Shown here: positions 35,213-44,431 of the stretch, one piece after another
How the letters are laid out: the number at the start of each line of letters is the position of its first letter
Numbering within the stretch: the stretch's first letter is position 1
From: an uncultured Methanoregula sp.
GTDB taxonomy: Archaea; Halobacteriota; Methanomicrobia; Methanomicrobiales; Methanospirillaceae
Length of the DNA stretch: 64,000 bases
Assembly: GCF_963662735.1 (NCBI RefSeq)
Contig: NZ_OY759744.1
Location: 2,212,153 to 2,276,152 of the forward strand
Direction of reading: 5' to 3'
The notes under the pieces: generated by a model
What the model saw: the letters and a program-made list of their open reading frames with translations, nothing else
Databases searched by the model: none
What the model was told of the DNA's origin: nothing
Position numbers and translations under genes: made by a program

Positions 35213-36130
35213 TCAGTCCACCATTCCCGGAGATTTGCCTTGTGGTTGTGGAGATGAATTTTCTGTATCTTCCGTTTTCTCATTGATGCAGACAAAGACA
35301 AGGGTCATGTCATCGCCGCTTGCAAGCGCGGAATACCGGTCGAGCCAGCCTTTCATGGATCCCGCAACACTCTCCATGCCGAATTCACGGATTCGTGCAA
35401 CCAGGCTCCGGATGAATTTTATAAATTCCTCGCCATCCGATCCGTCAAATGAGTCCGACACGCCGTCAGTAGCCACGATGAGTACCCCGCCCGGGCCACG
35501 GTCAAGGGTTGCCGTTCGCCAGAGAAGATGCGCATCCCGTGAAGAGAGGGAATGGGTCTCTTTCCCGATAAGGGTGGGATCGGCGGGTATCGGGCATTCG
35601 ATAGATCCGTCCGGCCGGACCATCACGACATCCCCGTCGCCAATCTGGCTGATGAGGATCATGTCCGCTACCACCATTGCAGCAATAAGGGTGGAACCAT
35701 AGCGGCCGTATTCAACGGCACCGGGAGCGGCTGCCGTTGTCCCGGCAATTCCTCTCCTGCCAAAATCCTCGTTTACCGATTCGCGCCAGCGCCGGGCGGT
35801 CCTCCGCGGAAAATCTGCCTTGAATTCGGCACGAATCGAGAGGCCTGAAACATCATGGAGATGCAGCCGCTGGAAAACAACCAGCTCATCAATGGCAGCC
35901 TGGACACCTAGGGCGGCTCCTGTCCTGCTCTGGTCATGGCGCGGATCCCCGTGCCCGTCGGCAACGGCTATTGCTATACAGGGTTTCTGGCCGGAAGATC
36001 CGGAAAAAAGGCCAAAGGCATCCTCGCAGGGGCGGCCCGAAGTTATATGCGATGCCCCGGTCCGGCTGCAGCCGAATGCCCAGCCAAGGCTCGCCTCACT
36101 GGTACACTGGAAATCCCGGATCGGCTGCAT
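35213..36130 (-). CDS. PP2C-family serine/threonine phosphatase
   Basis: This 305-residue protein has the metal site VADGHGDPRHDQSR (Asp58, Gly59 and Asp62 region), a central region ILISQIGDGDVVMV, the motif IVATDGVSDSFDG and the last aspartates in SGDDMTLVFV. These are the metal-binding aspartates of PP2C enzymes, so it should be active. It lies between the vWA gene and the kinase, close to both, and presumably opposes the kinase on shared substrates. Confidence 0.92.
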   Translation of the reverse strand: MQPIRDFQCTSEASLGWAFGCSRTGASHITSGRPCEDAFGLFSGSSGQKPCIAIAVADGHGDPRHDQSRTGAALGVQAAIDELVVFQRLHLHDVSGLSIRAEFKADFPRRTARRWRESVNEDFGRRGIAGTTAAAPGAVEYGRYGSTLIAAMVVADMILISQIGDGDVVMVRPDGSIECPIPADPTLIGKETHSLSSRDAHLLWRTATLDRGPGGVLIVATDGVSDSFDGSDGEEFIKFIRSLVARIREFGMESVAGSMKGWLDRYSALASGDDMTLVFVCINEKTEDTENSSPQPQGKSPGMVD

Positions 36131-36139
36131 GTCAGGATC

Positions 36140-36889
36140 TTAGAATAACTCGGTATTCGATGTAATCAGCGGGGGCGGTGAATCGATAAGCACATTGGAA
36201 GTATCGTCGACCGCTCCGGTCCCGCGGCTCCGGCCCCGGGACGAGGCCACGGATGCGGAAACCGATGCCCACTTGATGTAGGAGACCAGTTCTTCCGGGG
36301 AATGTGCTTTCAGGAGCCCGATCTGGTCCTGGTTGACGAACTTGAGGAGCTCGGTCTCATTATAATCGGACTCGTCACCAATGGCTATTGCAAGCCTGAC
36401 TGCCTTGACACCCCAGGGAATCTTTGCAAGATCCGCAATCGCAGAATCATATTCCTCCCGGGGATCGGTGCAGAACCCATCGGATACGAGAATACAGACC
36501 GGGGGAAGTCCGCGCCGGGGCATCCTCTCGATGGAGAGTTCCTTTTCAAGAAGGCGCAGTGCCTTTGCCGTTGCGGTGAGTCCGGAGGTTTCGAGTTCTG
36601 GCCAGACAAACTGCTCGAGCGGGACCGGGTCGGGACCGACATGCCAGGATGCATCATCGGAAAATTTGATGGCCCGCATCTGGATCTCGACCTGAGGATA
36701 CGAAGCAACTGCTTTCTGGACCTCGGGAACCGCTTCCCGGATTGCCTGGTTTAACGTAGCAATCTTTTTTCCCCGCATGGAATCGGAACAGTCGGCTATC
36801 CAGAAAAAGTGGAGTTTTTTCCGCACGACCTGTCCATCAGGAATCGGGATGGTATCTTCTATGATATAACCCCCTGCATTACCATTCAT
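36140..36889 (-). CDS. TerY-like von Willebrand A domain protein
   Basis: This 249-residue protein has the MIDAS metal motif DCSDS (Asp33, Ser35, Ser37) after a strand FFWIADCS, a second MIDAS threonine in SGLTATAKAL and the aspartate in VSDGFCTDP. This is the TerY group of vWA proteins that in bacteria accompany tellurite-resistance and stress systems. The C-terminal tail is Ser/Arg/Pro-rich and may be a phosphorylation target of the neighbouring kinase. It is the first gene of the cluster; an AT-rich stretch with TATA-like boxes lies upstream. Confidence 0.88.
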   Translation of the reverse strand: MNGNAGGYIIEDTIPIPDGQVVRKKLHFFWIADCSDSMRGKKIATLNQAIREAVPEVQKAVASYPQVEIQMRAIKFSDDASWHVGPDPVPLEQFVWPELETSGLTATAKALRLLEKELSIERMPRRGLPPVCILVSDGFCTDPREEYDSAIADLAKIPWGVKAVRLAIAIGDESDYNETELLKFVNQDQIGLLKAHSPEELVSYIKWASVSASVASSRGRSRGTGAVDDTSNVLIDSPPPLITSNTELF

Positions 36890-36901
36890 TCTATCCGATA
36901 A

Positions 36902-36966
36902 CCATATAAGGTCACCGGTTTTTGAGGATATTACTTAAAAAGGATAAAAATTAAAAAAGATTTTTT
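36902..36966 (-). promoter_or_regulatory. T-rich terminator and promoter region between small gene and vWA gene
   Basis: Reading the minus strand, several T-runs follow the stop of the 79-residue protein gene and would end its transcript. TATA-like sequences within and after the T-runs may start the vWA transcript. The exact start site cannot be chosen from the sequence. Confidence 0.35.
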
Positions 36967-37204
36967 ATTTCGGGAGTGCTGCAGTGATCATTTCCTTAAC
37001 GCCGGGCGGGAGATTCATCCCGTCAAGCAGGGTCGGAACAACGCTTAAGAGTGCTTTTTGTCCCGCGGGGCTTGCAGCAAATGTTTTGAGAAGATTAATT
37101 CCATCCGGTGAGGCAAGAAACTGTTTTGCGGCTTCCTGTCCTTCGGGGGTTGCAAGGTAACTTGCAACTGCCCCGCCCATTCCTCCAAGACTTCCAAAAT
37201 TCAT
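36965..37204 (-). CDS. Small protein with three 13-residue repeats
   Basis: This 79-residue protein starts at ATG 37204 with AAGGAG placed eight bases before it. After a glycine-rich head (MNFGSLGGMGGAV) come three tandem 13-residue units that begin ATPEGQEAAKQFL, then ASPDGINLLKTFA, then ASPAGQKALLSVV, followed by DGMNLPPGVKEMITAALPK. Each unit is one short helix with a Pro-Gly turn, so it may fold as a small helical solenoid or oligomer. It lies directly upstream of the vWA gene in the same direction, but a T-rich tract separates them. No family is recognised. Confidence 0.7.
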   Translation of the reverse strand: MNFGSLGGMGGAVASYLATPEGQEAAKQFLASPDGINLLKTFAASPAGQKALLSVVPTLLDGMNLPPGVKEMITAALPK

Positions 37205-37342
37205 TGAATTCTACTCCTTTTGATATCTCTAGTATTATGCGGTCTTTCCAGTTAAATGATAAGGTAAATCAGGCTGCCATTACGAGAATGGCGGGTCCGG
37301 TGTATTTGGGCAATACCGGGAAAAATGAACCGTAAAACGGGA

Positions 37343-38110
37343 TTATGATATGCCGGTCAGTATCGTCACGTTGGCAAAAACTTCGTGGCCGGACATCACG
37401 ATACGGTAATTTCCGGGTTCCCGCACCATGAACTCCTGTCTGGTCATATCGCTGTAATCGTTTCCAAATCCTTCCTGGTCAACCACGGTCCCGTTCGAAG
37501 CATCGAATATCTTCACTTCAAACCAGGCATTGGGACTGACTTCCGTGGTATTTTCCATATGCTCGATGGAAGTCCCGATACTCACCATCCGGTGACGATT
37601 TATTTTGACCGGATTGAGGTCGAACCGGACATAGAGGGGCGGGCTGGTAAGATTCTGGTAAAACTCTTCCTTTTGTCCGAAGGACAAATTTTGGCTGAGT
37701 GAGTAGACCAGTTTGTAATTGCTCCCGAACCGCTCGCTCTGGATAATATCCGATGTCGGTGCAGGTTCAGGAATGGTCGTAATAGCTGGTTCCGGTGTTG
37801 ATACAACAGCATAACCGGTTGGCGTGACGGTTACCTGAGATACGGGTGCAGAAGCCGGTGACTTGCCCGGCTTTACCGGGAGCATACCTCCTGAGACTAC
37901 AATGGCCAGAATAATTGCGAGGACAAGAATCCCGCCGATGATAAGGAGTGCCATGTTCTTTTTCGGCATTCCTGAAAAAAATATCCGGGCACGACTTCCG
38001 GCTGACGCTGGTGATTCAGGCGATGTACTTTGTTCAACCGGTGCGCCGCACTGGATACAGAATTTGTTTCCCGGAATAATCTCGGCACCGCAGGAAGTAC
38101 AAAACCGCAT
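37343..38110 (-). CDS. Zinc-ribbon single-pass membrane protein
   Basis: This 255-residue protein starts with a zinc ribbon CTSCGAEIIPGNKFCIQCGA (near 4-23), then a linker, one membrane helix (about 53-75, MALLIIGGILVLAIILAIVV), a Pro/Thr-rich stalk and an outer beta-rich domain (about 125-255) with FDASNGTVVDQEGFGNDYSD. This layout (cytoplasmic zinc ribbon, one helix, external domain) is common in Methanomicrobiales surface proteins. The external domain resembles secreted structural domains, without a named family. It sits between the small repeat gene and the transhydrogenase operon. Confidence 0.75.
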   Translation of the reverse strand: MRFCTSCGAEIIPGNKFCIQCGAPVEQSTSPESPASAGSRARIFFSGMPKKNMALLIIGGILVLAIILAIVVSGGMLPVKPGKSPASAPVSQVTVTPTGYAVVSTPEPAITTIPEPAPTSDIIQSERFGSNYKLVYSLSQNLSFGQKEEFYQNLTSPPLYVRFDLNPVKINRHRMVSIGTSIEHMENTTEVSPNAWFEVKIFDASNGTVVDQEGFGNDYSDMTRQEFMVREPGNYRIVMSGHEVFANVTILTGIS

Positions 38111-38308
38111 ATGAATAATTGTTGTAAGAGACAGTTTTTCATCTTTTTGTTTTTCTATGGGACCCGGCTGAAAATGACAGGTGAGTTGGGATAATCACGG
38201 TATATATCAAGGGGTAAACATGAAAGCCGTAATATGCCCTCCCTTCCAGAACAATAAAAAAAGACCACCGGAGGGCATTGCCCCCGGCAATATGGGTAAT
38301 TGATTATC

Positions 38309-39694
38309 CTAGAATTTCTTGACGGCCTGGACGAGCTTTCCGACCGTTTCCTGTGCATCGCCATAGAGCATCCGGGTGTTGTCCCGGTAGAACAGGTCGT
38401 TCTCGATCCCGGCGAAACCTTTCCCCTGTCCGCGCTTGAGGACGATGACGTTCTTTGCCTGTTCCACATCAAGGATCGGCATGCCGAAGAGCGGACTGCC
38501 CTGGCGATGCGCTGCCGGGTTGACGACATCGTTCGCACCGATAACGAGAACAACATCCGTGCTCGGGAACTCCGGGTTTATTTCATCCCGGTCAAAGAGG
38601 TGGTCGTACCCGACACCGGCCTCTGCAAGAAGGACATTCATGTGTCCGGGCATTCTTCCTGCAACCGGGTGGATTGCGAATTTTACCTGGACGTTCTTGC
38701 TGATGAGCAGGTCCGTGAGTTCCTTGACTTTCTGCTGGGCCTGGGCAACCGCCATGCCGTAGCCGGGAGCAATGATAACCTTGTCTGCATAGGCAAGCAT
38801 GACGGCGACATCATCGGCTTCGATGGCCTTCATGCTTCCCTTGATCTCCACTCCTTTTTCCTCGGCAGCGCCAAACGCACCGAAGAAAACATTCGAGAGC
38901 GAGCGGTTCATTGCCCGCGCCATGTTGAGCGTGAGCAGCGTACCCGCGGCACCGACAATGATACCGGCAACGACCATTGCATAATTGGGGGTAGCAAACG
39001 AGAACCCATCGAGCGCAACCGCGAGCCCGGTGAATGCGTTGTACATCGAGATTACGACAGGCATGTCGGCCCCGCCAATGGGGAGGGTCATCAGGAGGCC
39101 GAACCCGAGCGAGAGGATGAAGAACAGCGGGAGATACATGGCAACGGAAAGCGGTATCCAGGCCGGCTGCAGGATTACGAATACCCCGGAGATGATGGCA
39201 AGGGCAAGAACTGCCATGTTGATGATCTTCTGGCCCGGGAAGGTGATCGGCCGCGGCCGCATCCATCCCTGGAGTTTCATGAACGCGATGATACTTCCCG
39301 TAAACGAGACTGCCCCGATAAGGCCGCCAATAACTGCGAGGGAACCGGTGGTGGACGTGGTTGTGCCAAGGAGCGCCACTGCTGATATCCCGGCTGCTGC
39401 GCCACCGCCCATACCATTGTAGAGCGCAATCATCTGGGGCATGTCGGTCATTGCAACCCGTTTTGCTGCAATGTAACCGAATCCCCCGCCAATCACGATT
39501 GCAATCGCGATGAGGGCCAGGTTATTGAGTTCAGGGGTAAAGAACGTAACGAGCGTTGCGATCAGCATTGCTGCGCCGGCCCAGACAATCCCGCTCCGGG
39601 CAGTAAGCGGGTGGCTCATCCGCTGCATGCCGATGATGAAGAAGAAGATCGTTACAATATAGACCGGTCCGATCAGCCACGAGAGATCGAACAT
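38309..39694 (-). CDS. pntB: NAD(P) transhydrogenase beta subunit
   Basis: About 461 residues. The N-terminal half has eight or nine membrane helices (GPVYIVTIFFFIIGM and following), the C-terminal part (about 280-461) binds NADP(H): IAPGYGMAVAQAQQ, HPVAGRMPGHMNVLLAEAGV, VVLVIGANDVVNPAA and GMPILDVEQAKNVIVLKRG are classic dIII motifs. The start at 39694 follows AGGAGG placed six bases before it; the frame to 39763 is longer by 23 unlikely residues. It couples proton entry to hydride transfer from NADH to NADP. It is third in the pntA1-pntA2-pntB operon. Confidence 0.96.
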   Translation of the reverse strand: MFDLSWLIGPVYIVTIFFFIIGMQRMSHPLTARSGIVWAGAAMLIATLVTFFTPELNNLALIAIAIVIGGGFGYIAAKRVAMTDMPQMIALYNGMGGGAAAGISAVALLGTTTSTTGSLAVIGGLIGAVSFTGSIIAFMKLQGWMRPRPITFPGQKIINMAVLALAIISGVFVILQPAWIPLSVAMYLPLFFILSLGFGLLMTLPIGGADMPVVISMYNAFTGLAVALDGFSFATPNYAMVVAGIIVGAAGTLLTLNMARAMNRSLSNVFFGAFGAAEEKGVEIKGSMKAIEADDVAVMLAYADKVIIAPGYGMAVAQAQQKVKELTDLLISKNVQVKFAIHPVAGRMPGHMNVLLAEAGVGYDHLFDRDEINPEFPSTDVVLVIGANDVVNPAAHRQGSPLFGMPILDVEQAKNVIVLKRGQGKGFAGIENDLFYRDNTRMLYGDAQETVGKLVQAVKKF

Positions 39695-39695
39695 C

Positions 39696-40007
39696 TTATA
39701 CCTCCTTTCCGGGTTTTTTCCCGCTGCGGTCGAACATCTGGAGGATCCGCTCCGTGACAACATAACCGCCGGTTACGTTTGCGGCACCGAGAATAACGGC
39801 AACAAACCCTATGGCCTGTTCAAGGGGTGTCGTGGCAAGGCCGAGTGCAACCATCGCACCTACGAGAACGATGCCGTGGATGAAGTTCGAGCCGCTCATC
39901 AGGGGAGTGTGAAGGATCGCAGGCACGCGGCTGATGACAACGTACCCGGTAAACGCGGCCAGCATTGCGATATAGACGGCCGTCCAGAGCATATTCATAT
40001 CAGTCAT
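39696..40007 (-). CDS. pntA2: NAD(P) transhydrogenase alpha subunit, membrane part
   Basis: This 103-residue protein has three membrane helices (AVYIAMLAAFTGYVVIS, FIHGIVLVGAMVALGLA, AIGFVAVILGAANVTGG) and the family signature GYVVTERILQMF. It corresponds to the C-terminal membrane part of single-chain PntA, encoded separately here as in many bacteria. Its ATG overlaps the stop of the first alpha-subunit gene by four bases, and its last codons contain the ribosome binding site of pntB. Confidence 0.95.
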   Translation of the reverse strand: MTDMNMLWTAVYIAMLAAFTGYVVISRVPAILHTPLMSGSNFIHGIVLVGAMVALGLATTPLEQAIGFVAVILGAANVTGGYVVTERILQMFDRSGKKPGKEV

Positions 40008-41224
40008 GATTTTCCTCCGGTCAGGAGATCGAGGGTTGGTTTATGGCGCACTTCGCCCGCGTGGACCAGGAGGCTTGCGACCAGGATCTCATCGGTGAAT
40101 TCCTTAACAATTGCCCCGTCGTTGTCAACAAGAAGTGCCAGGAATGCCTGGAGGTTCTTTGCGTACATCTGGCTTGTGTGGAACGGGATCCGGGCCGGAA
40201 GATTCTGCGGCCCGATGATCATGACGCCATGTTCCCGGACGGTCTTACCGGCCTGGGTCAGCTCGCAGTTGCCGCCGGATTCTGCGGCCATATCGATGAT
40301 GACGGCACCCGGTCGCATCATTGCCACGGTATCCCGGGTAATAAGGACGGGAGCTTTCCGGCCGGGGATGGCAGCCGTTGTGATGACGATATCGGCACGC
40401 GCAACTGCTGTTGATACCATCTGCTGTTCCTTCTCCTTTTCTTCCGGTGTAAGTTCGCGGGCATAACCGCCCTGGCCTTCGGCATTGATCTCCAGTTCGA
40501 GGAACTTGGCACCAAGGCTACGGACCTGTTCGCCAGCTGCTCGCCGGACATCGTAGGCCTCGACAAGGGCACCGAGCCGCTTTGCCGTGGCAATCGCCAT
40601 CAGGCCGGCAACACCGGCACCAAGGATGAGCACCGTTGCCGGTCGTATGGTTCCTGCGGCGGTTGTCAGCATCGGGAGGAACTTCGGGCAGTTATCGGCA
40701 CCCATGACGGCCGCCACGTACCCGCCGGCTGTTGCCTGGGAACTGAGTGCATCCATGCTCTGGGCACGGGTGATTCGCGGGACAAGTTCAAGGGAAAAGG
40801 CGGTGATCCTGCGGTCGCGCATCTTCGCAATCGCCTCAAGGTTGTTTGAAGCGTTCATGAAGCCGATCACAATGGTACCTTCCGCAAGCTGTTCGATATC
40901 GGCAACGGTCGGGGGCTGGACACGCAGGACGATCCGGGCACCGCTGAACAGTTCGGCCGGACCGGACGCGATCTTAGCACCGGCGGCAACATAGAGATTG
41001 TCCGGATAAAAGGCCCCGGTTCCTGCGTTATGCTCGACCCGGACCTCATAACCCGATTTCGTGAATTTCTGTACAACCTCAGGAACCGTTGCAACGCGCT
41101 GTTCACCGGGGGTAAGTTCCCGGGGAACGGCGATTATAACCGGTTTCGCTGACGGATCTTTCGGAACGGCCGGAATAGATCCTTTTATCGGTTGTGCGGG
41201 GATGGCGTCCGTCACAATTCCCAC
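40004..41224 (-). CDS. pntA1: NAD(P) transhydrogenase alpha subunit, NAD-binding part
   Basis: This 406-residue protein of the alanine dehydrogenase/PNT family has an N-terminal domain (VIIAVPRELTPGEQRVATVP) and an NAD-binding Rossmann motif (VLILGAGVAGLMAIATAKRL) followed by EAYDVRRAAGEQVRSLGAKF. An N-terminal extension of about 30 residues precedes the family start. Two GTG starts are possible (41224 or 41215); the second has GGAG eight bases upstream. It is first in the operon; a TATA-like box lies at about 41266-41275. The enzyme is unusual in methanogens, which mainly use F420 and NADP-linked systems. Confidence 0.95.
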   Translation of the reverse strand: MGIVTDAIPAQPIKGSIPAVPKDPSAKPVIIAVPRELTPGEQRVATVPEVVQKFTKSGYEVRVEHNAGTGAFYPDNLYVAAGAKIASGPAELFSGARIVLRVQPPTVADIEQLAEGTIVIGFMNASNNLEAIAKMRDRRITAFSLELVPRITRAQSMDALSSQATAGGYVAAVMGADNCPKFLPMLTTAAGTIRPATVLILGAGVAGLMAIATAKRLGALVEAYDVRRAAGEQVRSLGAKFLELEINAEGQGGYARELTPEEKEKEQQMVSTAVARADIVITTAAIPGRKAPVLITRDTVAMMRPGAVIIDMAAESGGNCELTQAGKTVREHGVMIIGPQNLPARIPFHTSQMYAKNLQAFLALLVDNDGAIVKEFTDEILVASLLVHAGEVRHKPTLDLLTGGKS

Positions 41225-41303
41225 TCCGTCAGTTCAGCATTTTCAATAAAGAACAACATTTTGACTCCCTTAAATAATCTGCAATGTATCGTACTGATAG
41301 GAT

Positions 41304-42935
41304 CTAGAGCTTCTTTATTTTACGCACCCGTACCGCGATCCCGCGTTTCGAACGGGTCATGTCTTCAGCCGGGAGTGCAGCTTTCCCTACAGCGAGCGCC
41401 CGTGCACCTATAACAAGCACCTCATCGCCATCGCGTATCCCGGGATCTGCGGAAGAGACGCCGGGGATGAGGACATCCCCTTCCGGAATGAAGTCATCGA
41501 TATGGACCCGGTAACCGGAGGGGATCATCTTCCAGCCATCCAGCGTGGGGCGGAGGAGACCGGTTACCGTATCGATCGAGAAAATCTGCACATTGTTCCG
41601 GCCATAGAAAATTTCCGGGAAATGGCCCCGCAATGCGCTTCCTTTTGTATCGACATCGCAGTCGAACTGGTACGAGATCATTCCATGGAGCCGGTCGTCC
41701 TTGATCCTGCGCTCGCCGGTAAGTGCTGCATCGAGCCGGTTCAGGGCCGTATCGCTGGTCGGATTCTCCTCGCAGGAGCATTCAAGGGTTATGCCGCAGG
41801 CAACAGCTGCCATCCGCGCAACCCTGAGTGCTCCCCCTTCCAGGTGGGCAATAATGCGGCGGTATGGGTTTTTCATGAAGTAGCGGGTAAGAATCCCCGC
41901 GATCACGGCACATTCCTCAGCATCCCAGTAGCCGGTAACCGGTACATCATAATGTCCTGCCGGGTATATGGTTTCAAGTTCGCGGGGAACCAGTCCGAGC
42001 GGGGAGGTAACGATCAGCTCGTGAGCCCGCCCGCCGACAGCCTGCTGGAACCTGCGGTGACTCTGCGAAAGGGAATAGGGTTTCCTGGCCGAGCAGGGAA
42101 GGAGGACTGCAACATCCGTTTTGGGCGGGATATACCGGGTGACAACCCGATCGGCAAACCGGCGCACTTCTGCGCGCTGCATGGACTCACCGGAATTTGC
42201 CCGCATCACGCCGCCCCGGGCTATCGGCTGCTGCTGTTCCATGAAGGCATACTGGTTGTCCAGGTGGCGCATGATGGCAACCTGTGCTGCATCCATCCGG
42301 CAGCGGGATTCTACAAGATCCCGGAGCTGTGACTGTTCGATGAACTTCATCACCAGCGCAACTTCCTGCCGGAGCGCTTCCCGGTTGTGCTCCTTGAGAT
42401 CGCCGGCTTTACAGCCCGGGCAGGTGCAGAGACCTTTTGAAAGAGTATCCCGGGAAAATTCTCCTTCCGGGGTACAGAAAATTCCCTGGGCCGACTTGAG
42501 GTCGACCGCGCAATAATCGAAAAGATCAAAGCCGGTGTAACAGAGGATAGCAACAGTTGAGGGAAGAGCTGCTGCCGGTGCATACCAGGCTGTATCGGTT
42601 GGTGTCTTTTCCTTGAGGGAGACAAGCCAGGTTACATATGAACGGGGATTGGAAAATGCGGTGTGCCAGTTTGCGACCATCACACAGTCACCGCTGTCTG
42701 CCGGGTTTTCAAGGCAGGGGTGAATGGCTATGGGTTGTTCCCCGTCGTTGTTCAGGAATTCTTGGACAAAGGATGCCGGTGCACTGAGCGGGATATTGGA
42801 ACAGTTCCGGGAAGCAAGTGCCGGGAAGAGGGATGCTGTATCAGTTACAGCGGGCAGCTTGTACGAGCCCGTACCGGCTTCAAGGATCCCGGCCCGTGCA
42901 AGCCCGTCGCGTTTCCTGATATTAAACCGGGTCAT
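41304..42935 (-). CDS. arcS: Archaeosine synthase ArcS
   Basis: This 543-residue protein resembles TgtA2/ArcS: a TGT-like N-terminal region, a cysteine cluster CTCPGC (near 170), the hallmark motif [19 protein letters not shown] (about 280-298) and a C-terminal PUA domain ([20 protein letters not shown]). ArcS turns preQ0 in tRNA position 15 into archaeosine, acting after TgtA. It overlaps the tgtA stop by 14 bases, so the two enzymes of the same pathway are cotranscribed. All family marks are intact. Confidence 0.94.
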   Translation of the reverse strand: MTRFNIRKRDGLARAGILEAGTGSYKLPAVTDTASLFPALASRNCSNIPLSAPASFVQEFLNNDGEQPIAIHPCLENPADSGDCVMVANWHTAFSNPRSYVTWLVSLKEKTPTDTAWYAPAAALPSTVAILCYTGFDLFDYCAVDLKSAQGIFCTPEGEFSRDTLSKGLCTCPGCKAGDLKEHNREALRQEVALVMKFIEQSQLRDLVESRCRMDAAQVAIMRHLDNQYAFMEQQQPIARGGVMRANSGESMQRAEVRRFADRVVTRYIPPKTDVAVLLPCSARKPYSLSQSHRRFQQAVGGRAHELIVTSPLGLVPRELETIYPAGHYDVPVTGYWDAEECAVIAGILTRYFMKNPYRRIIAHLEGGALRVARMAAVACGITLECSCEENPTSDTALNRLDAALTGERRIKDDRLHGMISYQFDCDVDTKGSALRGHFPEIFYGRNNVQIFSIDTVTGLLRPTLDGWKMIPSGYRVHIDDFIPEGDVLIPGVSSADPGIRDGDEVLVIGARALAVGKAALPAEDMTRSKRGIAVRVRKIKKL

Positions 42936-44376
42936 TGCGCACCTCGATATCTCCCAGCTCCTGCCGGACCAGCGGTTCCCAGCGGGGATTGCACGCCAGG
43001 GTAAACCTGCTTTCCGGGTGGCTGTCGATAAGCCTGCGGACTCCTTTGAGTCCCTGCCTCACCATGGATTCATCCCATTCGGGAATTTCCGAGGGGCCGA
43101 TCGGGAACGTCTCCTTGAGTTCCTTTGGATAAGGGCCGAACGGGGGCTTGAAGAAAAGCGTATCTTCAAATTCATCCCGCTCGCCGCCGTCAAAGGCAAT
43201 AAGCACGGTTTTATTGAGCCTGAGGCGCGAAAGCATCTCCTGGTACCGCACAATCTCGGTCCTGGCGCAGCTCTCATCTCCCCGGTAAAAGAACCGGCGT
43301 TTGGTGGCCCGGTCATGCTGTTCAAGGGCCGGGGCATGTCTGAGCAGTTCGCGATATCCAGACAGGAGCTGCGGGTGTCCCCGGCAGCGCTCGTCCACCA
43401 GTTCCCAGAGCGTCCCGTCCCCGATTGCCTGGCGTATCCGCGAGATCTCGGCAAGAGTGACATAGAGATTGTGGAGCGCAAGAAGGCGCTCGCGGTCCGG
43501 TGCGGCGTTGAGTTCTTCAGCAGTATGGGACCGGCAGACCGAACAGGCGCAGGGAAGATCCGAGAGTTCGCCAATCCGGAAACTCCCGTGCACGGTGAGA
43601 TACCGGCCGTCTTTTGCATAGAGTGCATAGGCAGCTGAGTCGAAGAGATCGCAGCCCATTGCCGTTGCAAGAGCAAACATGGATGGATGTCCGGCCCCGA
43701 AAAGGTGGATACAGGCAGAGGGAGAAAGTGTCCGCTTTGCCGCCATAACCACCTTGACGAGATCGCGGTACCGGTATGATTCCATGAGTGGCACAACAGC
43801 ACCCACCGGGCAGAACGAGAATCCCAGATCGGTTACTTCCCGCCCGGCCTGTTCGCGGAGGTCTTCAAAAATGCCGCCCTGGACTGGCCCGGCAATCGGG
43901 GCATCGGGGCCGAAGACTTTTTTAGCTTCGGCAAGGCGCTGCATGGTAATTGAGAGTTCCTGTTCGGTTGTGGCGCGGTCGGTTGACGGGTGTGTCGGGA
44001 TATCGAGGGGCACCCAGATGTCGCTCCCGATATCGCGCTGGAATGACAATGTCTCGGTATTGGTTATGGAAACCTGCCCGTACACCGAGAGCTGGAAAGA
44101 ACCGGAATCGGTCATGATAACGCCATCGAAATCAAGGACCTTATGCAGACCCTCGGCCAGGACCCGTTCGCGGTACTGCTTGCTCTGGGAAAAGATGTAC
44201 GCGTTGGTGATAATTGCCTCAACGCCCATTGCCCGCATCTCCTTAGGGCTCACCAGCTGCAGGTGGGGATTGATAACCGGGAGCAGGGCAGGGGTCCTGA
44301 CGATTTTTTTCCCGACGGTCAGTTTACCGCTGCGTCCTGCTATATCGCTGTAAAGACTCTCGAATGCAATTGCCAT
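42922..44376 (-). CDS. tgtA: Archaeal tRNA-guanine(15) transglycosylase
   Basis: This 484-residue enzyme exchanges guanine at position 15 of tRNA for preQ0. The TGT barrel has [13 protein letters not shown] (with the substrate-binding aspartate), [12 protein letters not shown], and [16 protein letters not shown]; the zinc site is CACSVC with a later histidine ([12 protein letters not shown] ... LHNLYV). A C-terminal region (about 370-484) with [19 protein letters not shown] follows. A TATA-like box (44394-44401) stands close before the ATG, suggesting a very short leader. It is first in the operon with arcS. Confidence 0.96.
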   Translation of the reverse strand: MAIAFESLYSDIAGRSGKLTVGKKIVRTPALLPVINPHLQLVSPKEMRAMGVEAIITNAYIFSQSKQYRERVLAEGLHKVLDFDGVIMTDSGSFQLSVYGQVSITNTETLSFQRDIGSDIWVPLDIPTHPSTDRATTEQELSITMQRLAEAKKVFGPDAPIAGPVQGGIFEDLREQAGREVTDLGFSFCPVGAVVPLMESYRYRDLVKVVMAAKRTLSPSACIHLFGAGHPSMFALATAMGCDLFDSAAYALYAKDGRYLTVHGSFRIGELSDLPCACSVCRSHTAEELNAAPDRERLLALHNLYVTLAEISRIRQAIGDGTLWELVDERCRGHPQLLSGYRELLRHAPALEQHDRATKRRFFYRGDESCARTEIVRYQEMLSRLRLNKTVLIAFDGGERDEFEDTLFFKPPFGPYPKELKETFPIGPSEIPEWDESMVRQGLKGVRRLIDSHPESRFTLACNPRWEPLVRQELGDIEVRNDPV

Positions 44377-44393
44377 GCCGCACCGTAATGTCC

Positions 44394-44401
44394 TTTTATA
44401 T
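44394..44401 (-). promoter_or_regulatory. TATA box of the tgtA-arcS operon
   Basis: ATATAAAA on the minus strand about 18-25 bases before the tgtA ATG implies a very short or absent leader. The spacing is slightly short for a standard leaderless promoter. Confidence 0.4.
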
Positions 44402-44431
44402 GTGCTGTTAAGAGGTTAAACGGTTCCTCTG

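Noticed and set aside
38300..39385. Long plus-strand frame of 361 codons
   Set aside because: It lies antisense to pntB, has no family motif and follows the mirror codon pattern of the real gene.
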